In this document: positions 6,884 to 17,432 of the stretch, one piece after another
How positions within the stretch are numbered: position 1 is the stretch's first letter
Layout: every line of letters begins with the position of its first letter
Assembly (NCBI RefSeq): GCF_021390195.1
Contig: NZ_CP090003.1
Span: forward strand, 3,617,501 to 3,681,500
Source of the DNA: Flagellimonas sp. CMM7
Lineage (GTDB): Bacteria; Bacteroidota; Bacteroidia; Flavobacteriales; Flavobacteriaceae
DNA: 64,000 bases
Direction: 5' to 3'
Translations under genes and position numbers: made by a program
Notes under the pieces: generated by a model
Told to the model about the DNA's origin: nothing
Databases searched by the model: none
Seen by the model: the letters and a program-made list of their open reading frames with translations, nothing else

Positions 6884-9283
6884 TTAAAATTTGAAATTGT
6901 AGGTTACCGCTGGTATAATTCCAAAAATTGACGTTCGTGTTGCTTCATTCCTGCCATTATCTTCGTTTTCACTAAAATTTATAGAAGCGGCATTCATACG
7001 ATTGTAGGCATTGTAAATACTAAAGACCCATTCGGATTTTACTTTCTTTCTAGCGTTTTTTCTTGGAGTTAGAGTGGCGGAGATATCCAGTCTATGGTAC
7101 GCTGGAAGGCGCTCTTCATTTCGCGGACCGTAGAAGGGAATTGAAAGGCCTTGAAATTCAAATTGCCCAATGGGATAATTGGTGGGCTGTCCCGTCTGAA
7201 AAACAAAATTCGCATTAAAATTCCATTTTTCATTCAAATCATAACTCCCAAAAATAGAGATGTCATGGGTTTTGTCGTAAGGGGTGTTATACCATTCTCC
7301 AGAATTGATTCCAGTTTCCAAAGGAGATATTCCATTGTTCGCAGATGAAGTTCTACCTGGAGTCCGCTGCTCAGATTTTGATAATGTATAGGCCAACCAA
7401 CCTTTAAAGCGGCCTTCATTTTTACGAAGCAAAAGCTCTAATCCATATGCTCTTGCTTCCCCATTTAGGATTACTTGTTCAATAGCGTTATTGGCAATTA
7501 AATCGGCCCCATCTATATAGTCGATTCTATTTTGAATTTTCTTGTAAAATACTTCGGTTTCAAAAGAATATTCTCCCTCTTTTATATTTTGAAAGTACCC
7601 AACGGCATATTGATCAAGTAATTGGGGTTCAACAAATGGTCCGCTAGGCGTCCATACATCCAAAGGAGTAGGGGAGTTGGTATTGGAAAGGAGGTGTAAA
7701 TATTGAGCAAGCCTAGTGTAACTGGTTTTAATTGAACTTTTACCATTAAAGCTATAGGAAAGTGACACCCTTGGTTCCAAATTGGTAAATGTTTCTAAAC
7801 TATTGCTTCTGCCAGAAGTAATAGTGTCAATAGGGGTTCCTTCTCTGTAAATAGACACGGAAGGGTCAAAAATAACGGCATTGTTGTTTTGATAAACAAA
7901 AAACTCATCTTGGCCTAGTCTATTGAAATGACTGACTCTTAGTCCATAGTTTAGACTGAGTTTGTCTGTTACTTTGTGTTCCACATCGACATAGGCAGCG
8001 GTTTCATTTGCATATTTTTTGGTAAGTTGATCTTCAACTATTCCAGAGTCTTCCCTGTTCGGTTTAATTTTACCCGGATTAAACACATAGTAGATATTGT
8101 TTAGACCATAATTAACTTGAAACTTATCATTTAGATAGTGTTTCAAATCATACTTCAAGTTAAAATTTTGAATGCCAGAGTCCCATTCAAATCCAACAAA
8201 ATCAAGCTCCAGTCCGTAGAAATAATCAGAATAAATTACTGATAAATTGGAAAAGAGTTTGTCTGAGAATAAGTGGTTCCATCTAAAATTACCCACTGCA
8301 TTTCCATAAGTATTAACAAAACTATCGTTGATGCTGAATAAATCCCGTCCAAAATAACCTGAAAGAAATATATTGTTTCTGTCATTGATTTTGTGGTTGA
8401 TTTTGGTATTCAAATCATAGAAATAGGCTTTGTTGTTCACATCGAAGAGTGGTAAAAAAAGATGGGCATAAGAGGCTCTTCCACCAACCAAAAAAGCAGT
8501 TCTATCTTTAATTATGGGACCTTCTACCAACAATCTACTGGCAACTGCTCCAATTCCACCATTTACTTTTAATTCTTTGCTATTTCCTTCTTTTTGAAAT
8601 ATTTCCAAAACTGATGATACCCTTCCGCCATATCTGGCAGGAATTCCCCCTTTAAATAATTTGACATCTTTTATGGCATCTGGATTAAATACAGAAAAGA
8701 ACCCAAATAGATGGGATGAATTGTATACTGTGGCCTCATCCAATAAAATGAGGTTTTGGTCGGCTGCACCACCTCTTACGTTGAATCCTGATGATGCTTC
8801 GCCGGCATTGGATACACCAGGCAATAGTAACAAAGATTTTATCACATCTGCCTCTCCCAATACAACAGGAATCTGTTTTATTGTCTTTACGGCTAATGTA
8901 TTGACGCTCATTTGGGGTTTGCGTATATCTAGCCCCTCTGCATCATCGGTAACAACTACTTCTTCCAATTGCTCCATTTCTTCTGTAAGACTAAAATCTC
9001 TTTTAATGTTTGTATTTAAGATTATAACCTCCTTGATTTCTTGAAATCCTAAATAGCTTACAACGAGATTGTATTCTCCCTCTGGCAAGGTTATGGAGTA
9101 AAAGCCATATTCATTAGTGGTAACGCCCGTTTTTAAATCTGGAAAAGCAATGGTAACACCAATCAAGGTTTCGTTGCTACTGGCTTCTGAAATGGTACCA
9201 CTAAAAGTGAATTTTTTTTGTGCGTGTAAAGCAATACAGTTAATAATTAGTGCAAAGAAAACTACAATATGTCTTTTTGGCAT
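6884..9283 (-). CDS. TonB-dependent outer-membrane receptor with carboxypeptidase-like N-domain
   Basis: About 799 residues from the start chosen at 9283, which gives a typical signal peptide (MPKRHIVVFFALIINCIALHAQ). The frame also opens at 9349, where the ATG overlaps the stop of the upstream DUF4249 gene (ATGA), so a 22-residue-longer translationally coupled form is possible. Domains: CarboxypepD_reg-like fold (about 25-110; GTISEASSNETLIGVTIAFPDL), plug domain (about 115-240; VLGEADVIKSLLLLPGV, FNVRGGAADQNLILLDEA), then a beta barrel ending in F-K-F. It imports an unknown substrate across the outer membrane with TonB energy. Confidence 0.93.
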   Translation of the reverse strand: MPKRHIVVFFALIINCIALHAQKKFTFSGTISEASSNETLIGVTIAFPDLKTGVTTNEYGFYSITLPEGEYNLVVSYLGFQEIKEVIILNTNIKRDFSLTEEMEQLEEVVVTDDAEGLDIRKPQMSVNTLAVKTIKQIPVVLGEADVIKSLLLLPGVSNAGEASSGFNVRGGAADQNLILLDEATVYNSSHLFGFFSVFNPDAIKDVKLFKGGIPARYGGRVSSVLEIFQKEGNSKELKVNGGIGAVASRLLVEGPIIKDRTAFLVGGRASYAHLFLPLFDVNNKAYFYDLNTKINHKINDRNNIFLSGYFGRDLFSINDSFVNTYGNAVGNFRWNHLFSDKLFSNLSVIYSDYFYGLELDFVGFEWDSGIQNFNLKYDLKHYLNDKFQVNYGLNNIYYVFNPGKIKPNREDSGIVEDQLTKKYANETAAYVDVEHKVTDKLSLNYGLRVSHFNRLGQDEFFVYQNNNAVIFDPSVSIYREGTPIDTITSGRSNSLETFTNLEPRVSLSYSFNGKSSIKTSYTRLAQYLHLLSNTNSPTPLDVWTPSGPFVEPQLLDQYAVGYFQNIKEGEYSFETEVFYKKIQNRIDYIDGADLIANNAIEQVILNGEARAYGLELLLRKNEGRFKGWLAYTLSKSEQRTPGRTSSANNGISPLETGINSGEWYNTPYDKTHDISIFGSYDLNEKWNFNANFVFQTGQPTNYPIGQFEFQGLSIPFYGPRNEERLPAYHRLDISATLTPRKNARKKVKSEWVFSIYNAYNRMNAASINFSENEDNGRNEATRTSIFGIIPAVTYNFKF

Positions 9284-9345
9284 TTTCCTATTTTTCGTTT
9301 TGCAAATAATATCAGCGGTTACACTAATTGTTTTCTGATTTTTTT

Positions 9346-10155
9346 TCATTCTACTGTTAGTAGTTTGGTGTCAAACTCGCTAAGAGCAAAATACCCAAAT
9401 GGAAAGTCATTTGAGTTTGTTGTATTGATGATATTTCCTCGCACTGTGGCTGGTGGTACTGCAAAAGGGCCACCGCCGTCCTCTCCAGATTGTGCCAGCG
9501 CAAGATTTGCATATGTTGCAAAGTTCTTGTCAATTCCAAAAAGTGTTATGGAAAGCAGATCACCGGGTTCAACATCTTCGTAGAAATAGGAAAATGTGAT
9601 ATCACTATCTTCAAAAAATTCATCTTCAACGACCAAGAAATTGTCAAAGCCAAAAGAGAATAGATAATAATTACGTTCGTCAGGGATATCCGTAAACCTA
9701 ATCATCACCTCTGTTTCTTTCTCTTCATCAAATAAAAAACCATCTCCTTGTTCAACATCTTCTATAATAGGAGATTTATTTAATTGTTGGGTGGCGGTAA
9801 ACGTTTCTCCATTGTAATTTACTAAAAGTGTATAATCTCGATTAAATTCCAAATCTGGAAAACCCGTTCTAAATACACCTGGTTCGCTTTCCAGCAACGA
9901 AAATGATTGTCCCGTTTCTTCATCGATGATCTCAACAGTGGCATTTTCAGCGGCAGGCAGTTCTTCTTGAAGAAAAGGTGCGGTTAGGTTAAGTTTTACT
10001 TGACCAACGATTAAAGGGTCACCATTGTTTTCGTTAAAACCTATTAAGGCGTCTATGATCAATTTGGGTTCCGAAGTAGGTAAATCTATATCCACCACTT
10101 CCTCGCAACCAGCAAATAGAAAAATAGTAAGGATAAGGTTTATGTAATGTTTCAA
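9346..10155 (-). CDS. DUF4249 family lipoprotein, TonB-receptor partner
   Basis: 269 residues. The lipoprotein signal MKHYINLILTIFLFAGC places lipidation at Cys17, followed by the family start EEVVDIDLP. Ig-like and beta-rich stretches include PKLIIDALI and LNLTAPFLQEE. DUF4249 lipoproteins in Bacteroidota are encoded next to SusC-like or FecA-like receptors and probably act with them at the outer membrane. Here the gene precedes the receptor and its stop overlaps a possible receptor ATG by 4 bp, so the two are surely co-transcribed. The ligand is unknown. Confidence 0.88.
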   Translation of the reverse strand: MKHYINLILTIFLFAGCEEVVDIDLPTSEPKLIIDALIGFNENNGDPLIVGQVKLNLTAPFLQEELPAAENATVEIIDEETGQSFSLLESEPGVFRTGFPDLEFNRDYTLLVNYNGETFTATQQLNKSPIIEDVEQGDGFLFDEEKETEVMIRFTDIPDERNYYLFSFGFDNFLVVEDEFFEDSDITFSYFYEDVEPGDLLSITLFGIDKNFATYANLALAQSGEDGGGPFAVPPATVRGNIINTTNSNDFPFGYFALSEFDTKLLTVE

Positions 10156-10245
10156 GCTATTTTAATTGAAGTACGAAAGTCTAAAATAGACAATCATTAA
10201 TTCAAATAATACGGTTTAACAGTTTCTTAATCCTAAAACTTGAAA

Positions 10246-12468
<2,223 letters not shown>

Positions 12469-12491
12469 CTAATGTTTTTATTTAAGCGGAG

Positions 12492-12499
12492 CAAATATA
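12492..12499 (-). promoter_or_regulatory. Promoter -7 box for icd
   Basis: Minus-strand TATATTTG, an exact TAnnTTTG match, 24 bp upstream of the ATG at 12468. Confidence 0.65.
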
Positions 12500-12573
12500 C
12501 AATTTATGGCTGTGGCTATACTAAGGGATATTGCTAAAAAAAGGAGTGTTTTTTTGAAGGAATATAAAAAACA

Positions 12574-12609
12574 AAAGCCATATCTATGTGTGAACATCGA
12601 TATGGCTTT
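12574..12609 (-). terminator. Orphan intrinsic terminator
   Basis: An 11-bp perfect stem (AAAGCCATATC 12574-12584 / GATATGGCTTT 12599-12609) is extended inward by 4 bp after one mismatch. On the minus strand it is followed by a T-rich tract (complement of AAAAAACAAAA, about 12565-12575). It lies upstream of the icd promoter and about 440 bp past the rplS terminator, so it must end some other minus-strand transcript. Confidence 0.7.
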
Positions 12610-12629
12610 CTGAAAAGAACTAAAAGATT

Positions 12630-12701
12630 TTATTTTGTGTTGCCACAAAATTGCAACCATTGATTGCATCCGTTGCTCTTTTGACGTTTACTCAACACCA
12701 T
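12630..12701 (-). CDS. Candidate 23-residue peptide
   Basis: A minus-strand ATG at 12701 opens a 23-codon frame to TAA at 12630-12632: MVLSKRQKSN then GCNQWLQFCGNTK. It is basic at the N-terminus and carries two cysteines (12 and 19) and a Trp. The stop is 20 nt before an intrinsic terminator (12574-12609), the spacing expected for a real mini-gene. There is no Shine-Dalgarno and no exact TAnnTTTG box upstream; the A-rich leader is normal for Bacteroidota. I do not recognise the peptide. It could also be a chance frame in a small RNA. Confidence 0.3.
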   Translation of the reverse strand: MVLSKRQKSNGCNQWLQFCGNTK

Positions 12702-13047
12702 GTTTTCAATTTTTCAACTAAACAACATTTGTGCAAAGTGGTCCAATAGTTTCCTAAATCCTATCAAAACAGAAAATTGCTCTTCTGTCCGCACATAAAA
12801 TTTACTATTTCTCTTTAAGGTCTGCCTAAGCTTTCCAGAATTCGAAATTCCTTTTGTGATCAGTAGTGTTACCAATTAAAAGGGAAACATCAGTTTTAAA
12901 GAACGTCGACTCTAAAATAGAAATTAGAATTTGATATAATCTCCTTCATATTTCTTTCACTAAATTAGAATAAAGTTGCAGATAACCAAATTTTGTAACG
13001 GATTAAAAATCAACAATGTATGAACTATGGTTATTAACAATTGTTCA

Positions 13048-13074
13048 TAAAAAAAGCACCTATTTAGGTGCTTT
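13048..13074 (-). terminator. Intrinsic terminator of rplS
   Basis: The stem AAAGCACCT (13053-13061) / AGGTGCTTT (13066-13074) has an ATTT loop and is followed on the minus strand by seven T. It lies 25 bp past the rplS stop. Confidence 0.9.
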
Positions 13075-13098
13075 AATTTATTGGGTTGCGATTTGAGG

Positions 13099-13449
13099 TT
13101 ACCCTCTTACCTCTTTAATACGTGCTTTTTTACCAGTAAGTCCTCTAAAATAGAAGATTCTAGATCTACGTACCTTACCTTTTTTATTGACTTCTACTCT
13201 TTGAAGTGCTGGCATGTTAATTGGAAAAATTCTTTCAACTCCAACTGTACCGGACATTTTTCTAATGGTAAAAGTTTCTGTGGCGCCACTTCCTCTTCGT
13301 TGGATTACAACTCCTTTGAAGAACTGAGTACGTGTTTTTTCACCTTCCTTAATTTCATAGTAAACCGTGATGGTATCACCTGATGAGAATTCTGGAAAAT
13401 CTTTTTTTGGAACAAATTCGTTTTCAACAAATTTTATTAAGGATTCCAT
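13099..13449 (-). CDS. rplS: Large ribosomal subunit protein bL19
   Basis: 116 residues, the normal bL19 size. It binds the 50S subunit at the 30S interface. Family features: FSSGDTITVYYEIKEGEKTRTQFFKGVVI, RRGSGATETFTIRKMSGTVGVERIFPINMP, and the basic end KVRRSRIFYFRGLTGKKARIKE. A TATTTTTG box (13518-13525) lies 69 bp upstream and a strong terminator directly follows, so it is transcribed alone. In many bacteria rplS is co-transcribed with trmD; here they are near each other on the same strand but separated by a membrane-protein gene. Confidence 0.97.
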   Translation of the reverse strand: MESLIKFVENEFVPKKDFPEFSSGDTITVYYEIKEGEKTRTQFFKGVVIQRRGSGATETFTIRKMSGTVGVERIFPINMPALQRVEVNKKGKVRRSRIFYFRGLTGKKARIKEVRG

Positions 13450-13517
13450 GTTGTATTTTTTTAACGTTTAACAAGATCAACTTTCACGTGTTTCGTCAGA
13501 GGTTAATTTTGAGATTG

Positions 13518-13525
13518 CAAAAATA
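13518..13525 (-). promoter_or_regulatory. Promoter -7 box for rplS
   Basis: Minus-strand TATTTTTG, an exact TAnnTTTG match, 69 bp upstream of the ATG. This leaves a ~60-nt leader. Confidence 0.6.
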
Positions 13526-13573
13526 GTGCAATATTTATAAATGGCAAGGTGTTTTTCACTTTTTAAAATGTGG

Positions 13574-13897
13574 TTACTGCGCCTCATGTTTTTTTAAATA
13601 CTTTATAGCGTATAGAATGAGTCCCAAAGCAAAAAGAAGGTATGGTATAACGCCTAAAATGCTAGTGATTTTGGTAACCTGTACTAAGGATTCGGCACCA
13701 TTGTAGGCTGCCATCTTATTCCATATAATGCTGCCTGCAGAAAACAACAGGGTTAAAATGCTTGCAATCAACATTAAAATAGTCGCGCTATTTTTCTGTT
13801 TGACCACCATAACGATGCAGGCGATTATCATGATTAAATGTGCAATTCCATTTAACAAACCGCTAATTATGAAATGTATATATTGATTAGTTTCCAT
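13574..13897 (-). CDS. Small multi-spanning membrane protein, unknown function
   Basis: 107 residues with three hydrophobic segments (about 10-31, 37-58 and 75-98), short loops, and a basic end KYLKKHEAQ. No family motif recognised. It is one base downstream of trmD on the same strand, so it is probably the distal gene of the trmD transcript. Its N-terminus METNQYIHFIISGLLNG lacks a cleavable signal. Confidence 0.75.
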   Translation of the reverse strand: METNQYIHFIISGLLNGIAHLIMIIACIVMVVKQKNSATILMLIASILTLLFSAGSIIWNKMAAYNGAESLVQVTKITSILGVIPYLLFALGLILYAIKYLKKHEAQ

Positions 13898-13898
13898 A

Positions 13899-14573
13899 TT
13901 ACTTTAATAAATCTGGTCTTAGTTTAGTTGTTCGCTCCATTGCTTGTTCTTCCCGCCACTTTTCAATTTTCGGAAAATCTCCACTCAACAAAACTTCTGG
14001 AACCTTTAAACCTTTATAATCTGAAGGTCTGGTGTAAACGGGTGGTGCTAATAAATTATCTTGGAAAGTATCTGTAAGCGCCGAAGTTTCATCATTTAAA
14101 ACTCCTGGAAGGAGCCTGATAATTGAGTCGCACAAAACTGCCGCAGCTAATTCTCCACCTGAAAGCACATAATCACCAATAGAGATTTCCCTGGTAATGA
14201 ATAAATCACGTACTCTTTGGTCAACTCCCTTGTAATGACCACATAGAATAATCAGGTTTTTTTTGAGAGAAACCTCATTGGAAATACCTTGATTTAATGT
14301 ATCCCCATCTGGTGTCATGTATATAACATCATCATAGTCCCTTTCTTTTTTAAGTTTGGAGATGCATTTGTCTATAGGTTCTATCATCAATACCATTCCC
14401 GCTCCGCCCCCAAATTGATAGTCATCTACCTGTTTGTAGTTGCCAATAGAATAATCTCTAAGGTTATGAAAATGGACTTCTACTAAACCTTTCTCAATGG
14501 CCCGTTTTAAAATTGAAGCCTCAAAAGGGCTCTTTAATAATTCTGGTAAAACTGTTATAATGTCTATCCTCAT
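13899..14573 (-). CDS. trmD: tRNA (guanine(37)-N1)-methyltransferase
   Basis: 224 residues. TrmD is a SPOUT-class trefoil-knot enzyme that uses S-adenosylmethionine to make m1G37 in tRNAs and so prevents +1 frameshifting. Visible: N-terminal [52 protein letters not shown], the SAM-knot region [32 protein letters not shown], and [27 protein letters not shown] near the end. The length is normal. A TATCTTTG box (14593-14600) lies 20 bp upstream. Confidence 0.97.
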   Translation of the reverse strand: MRIDIITVLPELLKSPFEASILKRAIEKGLVEVHFHNLRDYSIGNYKQVDDYQFGGGAGMVLMIEPIDKCISKLKKERDYDDVIYMTPDGDTLNQGISNEVSLKKNLIILCGHYKGVDQRVRDLFITREISIGDYVLSGGELAAAVLCDSIIRLLPGVLNDETSALTDTFQDNLLAPPVYTRPSDYKGLKVPEVLLSGDFPKIEKWREEQAMERTTKLRPDLLK

Positions 14574-14592
14574 GGCTTGTAAAGAAAGTTGT

Positions 14593-14600
14593 CAAAGATA
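14593..14600 (-). promoter_or_regulatory. Promoter -7 box for trmD
   Basis: Minus-strand TATCTTTG, an exact TAnnTTTG match, in the short gap between the GNAT stop and trmD. Confidence 0.6.
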
Positions 14601-14604
14601 GCGG

Positions 14605-15063
14605 TTAATTTATGTTGGTGTTCTTCCAGAAGTAGTGAAGATACTCTTCATCTTTTTCCCAGTCCAATCGTTCATATAGTTTCTGGGCGGGGTTGTTGGC
14701 TGCCGTTTCCAGTGCCAATCCTTTAAACCCTTGTATTTGACAAAAAGACTTGGCGTGGTTCAATAGTGCTTCACCTACTCCTTTTTTTCGAAGTTGTGGA
14801 GAAACAAATAGATCGTTCAATATATAGAAGGGCTGAAGCGATACAGATGAGAATGTTTTAAAAAGTTGCGTAAACCCAACAGCTCTGTCGTTCTCCAATG
14901 CCAAAAAAATTATGTTCTCGTCATTTAAAAAACGTTCTTTTAGAAAAGAGCGGGAAGCATCAAAATCTGATGATTGTTCATAAAACACCCTATACGCATC
15001 AAATAAGGGCACTATGAGCTCTAAATCCGATAGAGTGGCACTTTTAATTTCCAAAGTTTCCAT
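14605..15063 (-). CDS. GNAT family N-acetyltransferase
   Basis: 152 residues, the usual GNAT size. The acetyl-CoA-binding motif A is visible as LNDLFVSPQLRKKGVGEALLNHA (R-x-x-G-x-G/A), with GFKGLALETAANNPAQKLYERLDW as motif B, ending YFWK. The N-terminal half (IKSATLSDLELIVPLFDAYRVFYEQSSD) resembles single-domain acetyltransferases of unknown substrate. It is same-strand between a terminator and trmD. Confidence 0.9.
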   Translation of the reverse strand: METLEIKSATLSDLELIVPLFDAYRVFYEQSSDFDASRSFLKERFLNDENIIFLALENDRAVGFTQLFKTFSSVSLQPFYILNDLFVSPQLRKKGVGEALLNHAKSFCQIQGFKGLALETAANNPAQKLYERLDWEKDEEYLHYFWKNTNIN

Positions 15064-15099
15064 TATGAATTGGGGTAGGGGTTTGTTTTATAAAGTAAC

Positions 15100-15129
15100 T
15101 AAAAAAAAAGCTTCCGAAAAGGAAGCTTT
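15100..15129 (-). terminator. Intrinsic terminator of the membrane coiled-coil gene
   Basis: The stem AAAGCTTCC (15107-15115) / GGAAGCTTT (15121-15129) has a GAAAA loop. A nine-base A run (15101-15109) becomes a T run on the minus strand. Confidence 0.9.
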
Positions 15130-15139
15130 AACAATTGTT

Positions 15140-15751
15140 TTATTTTTTATTCTTGTTCAGTTCATCCTGAAGCTGACGGCTAATTTTTTGTTCACGTTCT
15201 AAAGCCCTTCTTCTATGTTCTTCATATTCTCCTTCTACATCAGCTAAGGCCGTTTTGGCTTGGTGCGTTAAAAAATTACTATTTCTAAATCTATAAATGA
15301 AGAAGAGTAAAAACAGCAGTAGACCAAAAATTATAGACCATAAAATAAAGTTATAGGTCCCTTTACTGACCAAAGCACCAAAGAACGACATGCTGTCCTT
15401 TTCTTCTGTAACATTTTTTAAATTATTTGTGACTTCCAGAAGTTTGGCATTTAGACCCTCTATTTCGGATTTATTGCTAGAAATGGTGGCGGATAAATCT
15501 TTTATAGACGCATTGGCTGTATTGACAGAATCGAATATGCTTGTTTTTATCTTATTAAGGTCCGTAAGGCGTATTACTTCATACCTAATACCATTGGCCC
15601 TATAATTACCAGATTTCCTTTCCAATTCTCGAAATTGACCAACAAGGGTCTCGTCGTTGTCAGAATTAGAATTCTGTTCTTGTGCTAAAAGTGAAAAAGA
15701 AGCTGTTAGTAAAGCAAGGGTGAAAAAAACTTGTAATCGTTTCATGGTCAA
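15140..15751 (-). CDS. Membrane protein with signal peptide, coiled coil and one TM helix
   Basis: 203 residues. Signal peptide about 1-23 (FSLLAQ). A periplasmic region 25-120 contains a coiled coil (about 72-118; ASIKDLSATISSNKSEIEGL, LNAKLLEVTNNLKNVTEEKD), then one TM helix (about 133-152), and a charged cytoplasmic tail with EEHRRRALEREQKISRQLQDELNKNKK. I recall homologues in flavobacterial genomes labelled tRNA (guanine-N1)-methyltransferase, which the sequence does not support: there is no SPOUT or Rossmann motif, and the true trmD is nearby. Function unknown. Confidence 0.8.
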   Translation of the reverse strand: MTMKRLQVFFTLALLTASFSLLAQEQNSNSDNDETLVGQFRELERKSGNYRANGIRYEVIRLTDLNKIKTSIFDSVNTANASIKDLSATISSNKSEIEGLNAKLLEVTNNLKNVTEEKDSMSFFGALVSKGTYNFILWSIIFGLLLFLLFFIYRFRNSNFLTHQAKTALADVEGEYEEHRRRALEREQKISRQLQDELNKNKK

Positions 15752-15854
15752 TATTCTTATTAATTTAGATTAAGGGTAGGGCGAAATTACACCAATAAAC
15801 TAAAAATCAAAAGAAAAACATTTTGAAGAGTTATATCTCTCTAATATTTTGAGT

Positions 15855-17303
15855 CTAATAATAAGTGTAGCGTCTTACTTTGGCTATGTATTTTGCAAGT
15901 CTAATAACCTGATGGGAGTATCCATATTCGTTATCATACCATATGTAAAGCACAATACTTTTTCCATCAGCGGACACCAAAGTAGCTTTACTATCATAAA
16001 TTGATGGGGCAGAAGCGCCAACAATATCGGATGACACCAGCTCATTGCTCAAAGAATACTGTATTTGCTCAACCATATCACCTTCAAGGGCATACTTCTT
16101 TAAAATGGTATTAATACTTTCTTTGGAAGTTTTGTTCTTTACCTCAAGGTTTAAAATTGCCAGAGAGCCATTGGGTACGGGAACGCGGATAGCGTTGGAC
16201 GTTAATTTTCCTTTTAATGAAGGCAGCGCTTTGGCAACTGCTGCGCCAGCTCCGGTTTCGGTAATAACCATATTCAAGGCAGCGGCACGTCCTCTTCGGT
16301 ATTTACTGTGCATATTATCTACCAAATTTTGGTCGTTAGTATATGCATGAATGGTTTCTAAATGCCCCTTCTTAATTCCAAGCGAATCTTCAATTACCTT
16401 TAGAATGGGGGTAATAGCATTGGTGGTGCATGAGGCCGCGGAGTAAATTTTGGTCTTGTCAGGATCAAAGGCATTATGGTTTACTCCATGCACTATATTT
16501 GGAACCTCTTTTCCAGGGGCGGTAAGTAAAACTCTATTGGCCCCTTTGGCTTCTAAATGTCTGGAAAGAGCTGCTTTATCTCTAAAGGCACCTGTATTAT
16601 CAATGATTAGGGCATTATAAATACCATATTTTGTATAATCTATGTCTTCGGGCTTTGCTGCATTAATAAACTTGACCGTTGTGCCGTTTATAATAAGTGC
16701 CTGATTTTTTACATCAACATCAACAGTCCCCATAAACTGACCATGAACAGAATCTGTTTTTAATAGCGCTGCCCTTTTTTCCAATACCTCTTCGGTTGCA
16801 TCACCTCTTACTACAACTGCTCTAAGTCTTAATTGACTACCTCTTCCGGTTTTGGCCATAAGTTCTCGGGCAACCAATCTTCCAATTCTTCCAAAACCGT
16901 AAAGAACAACATCTTTAGGTTTAATTTCTTTTGAAGACTCGGCATCTTTGAGTTTTTCTATAACAAAGGCCTTTACATTAAGATGGGTATTATCATCTGA
17001 GTGATATTCATACGTAAGCTTTCCAATATCTAGTTTGGCAGGTGGTAAACTAATGTCGTTAATGGCGCGAAGAATCTCAACAGAATCAAAGATTGAGATG
17101 GGTTTTTGAACAAATTCGCCTGCATATTCATGTAGATTGATAATATCACTTACATTTTTGTCAATGATCTGATTCTTGAAAAGGACTACTTCAATGGCCT
17201 TATCGTACCAAAGATCACTAATAATTTTAATGAACTCTGTGGTTGCTTTTCTTCTATCGGCTTGGAAGGCAAGTTCTTTTTCGTAAGACTTTATATCGCT
17301 CAT
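15855..17303 (-). CDS. gap: Glyceraldehyde-3-phosphate dehydrogenase, long form with N-terminal extension
   Basis: 482 residues, about 145 more than classical GAPDH. The extension (1-130) is helical and charged with no motif I recognise. The core follows: NAD(P)-binding YGFGRIGRLVARELM (135-149), catalytic SAASCTTNAITP with Cys292, and TIHAYTNDQNLVDNMHSKYRRGRAAALNMV, which carries the usual catalytic-His region. It oxidises glyceraldehyde 3-phosphate to 1,3-bisphosphoglycerate or runs in reverse. Such long forms are common in Bacteroidota and may differ in cofactor or direction from the short Gap. A TAATTTTG box is at 17339-17346. Confidence 0.94.
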   Translation of the reverse strand: MSDIKSYEKELAFQADRRKATTEFIKIISDLWYDKAIEVVLFKNQIIDKNVSDIINLHEYAGEFVQKPISIFDSVEILRAINDISLPPAKLDIGKLTYEYHSDDNTHLNVKAFVIEKLKDAESSKEIKPKDVVLYGFGRIGRLVARELMAKTGRGSQLRLRAVVVRGDATEEVLEKRAALLKTDSVHGQFMGTVDVDVKNQALIINGTTVKFINAAKPEDIDYTKYGIYNALIIDNTGAFRDKAALSRHLEAKGANRVLLTAPGKEVPNIVHGVNHNAFDPDKTKIYSAASCTTNAITPILKVIEDSLGIKKGHLETIHAYTNDQNLVDNMHSKYRRGRAAALNMVITETGAGAAVAKALPSLKGKLTSNAIRVPVPNGSLAILNLEVKNKTSKESINTILKKYALEGDMVEQIQYSLSNELVSSDIVGASAPSIYDSKATLVSADGKSIVLYIWYDNEYGYSHQVIRLAKYIAKVRRYTYY

Positions 17304-17338
17304 GGATTCTGGTTGAATTGTTATTTTTAAATTCTCGG

Positions 17339-17346
17339 CAAAATTA
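17339..17346 (-). promoter_or_regulatory. Promoter -7 box for gap
   Basis: Minus-strand TAATTTTG, a TAnnTTTG match, 36 bp upstream of the gap ATG. Confidence 0.6.
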
Positions 17347-17381
17347 GATATTTCAAACGTTTTCGTAAAGGATTTTTAAAT

Positions 17382-17413
17382 AAAAAAAGCACCTTGGAAA
17401 AGGTGCTTTTTTT
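17382..17413 (-). terminator. Strong terminator of the DegP/Q-like gene (could act on both strands)
   Basis: A perfect 14-bp stem (17382-17395 / 17400-17413) with a GGAA loop; seven A on one side and seven T on the other are part of the stem. It lies 20 bp past the protease stop and upstream of the gap promoter. Confidence 0.9.
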
Positions 17414-17432
17414 GACGTTTTTTTTATATTTT

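Larger units (their letters stand above)
12469..13098. other. 630-bp region between rplS and icd
   Basis: It holds, from right to left, the rplS terminator (13048-13074), about 350 bp with no recognisable gene, the candidate 23-residue frame (12630-12701), the orphan minus-strand terminator (12574-12609) and the icd promoter (12492-12499). A 63-residue frame reading through the terminator hairpin is not believable. Confidence 0.6.

Noticed and set aside
12478..12669. Minus-strand 63-residue frame upstream of icd
   Set aside because: It reads through the terminator hairpin and its T tract and ends after the icd promoter, so it cannot be a normal gene.
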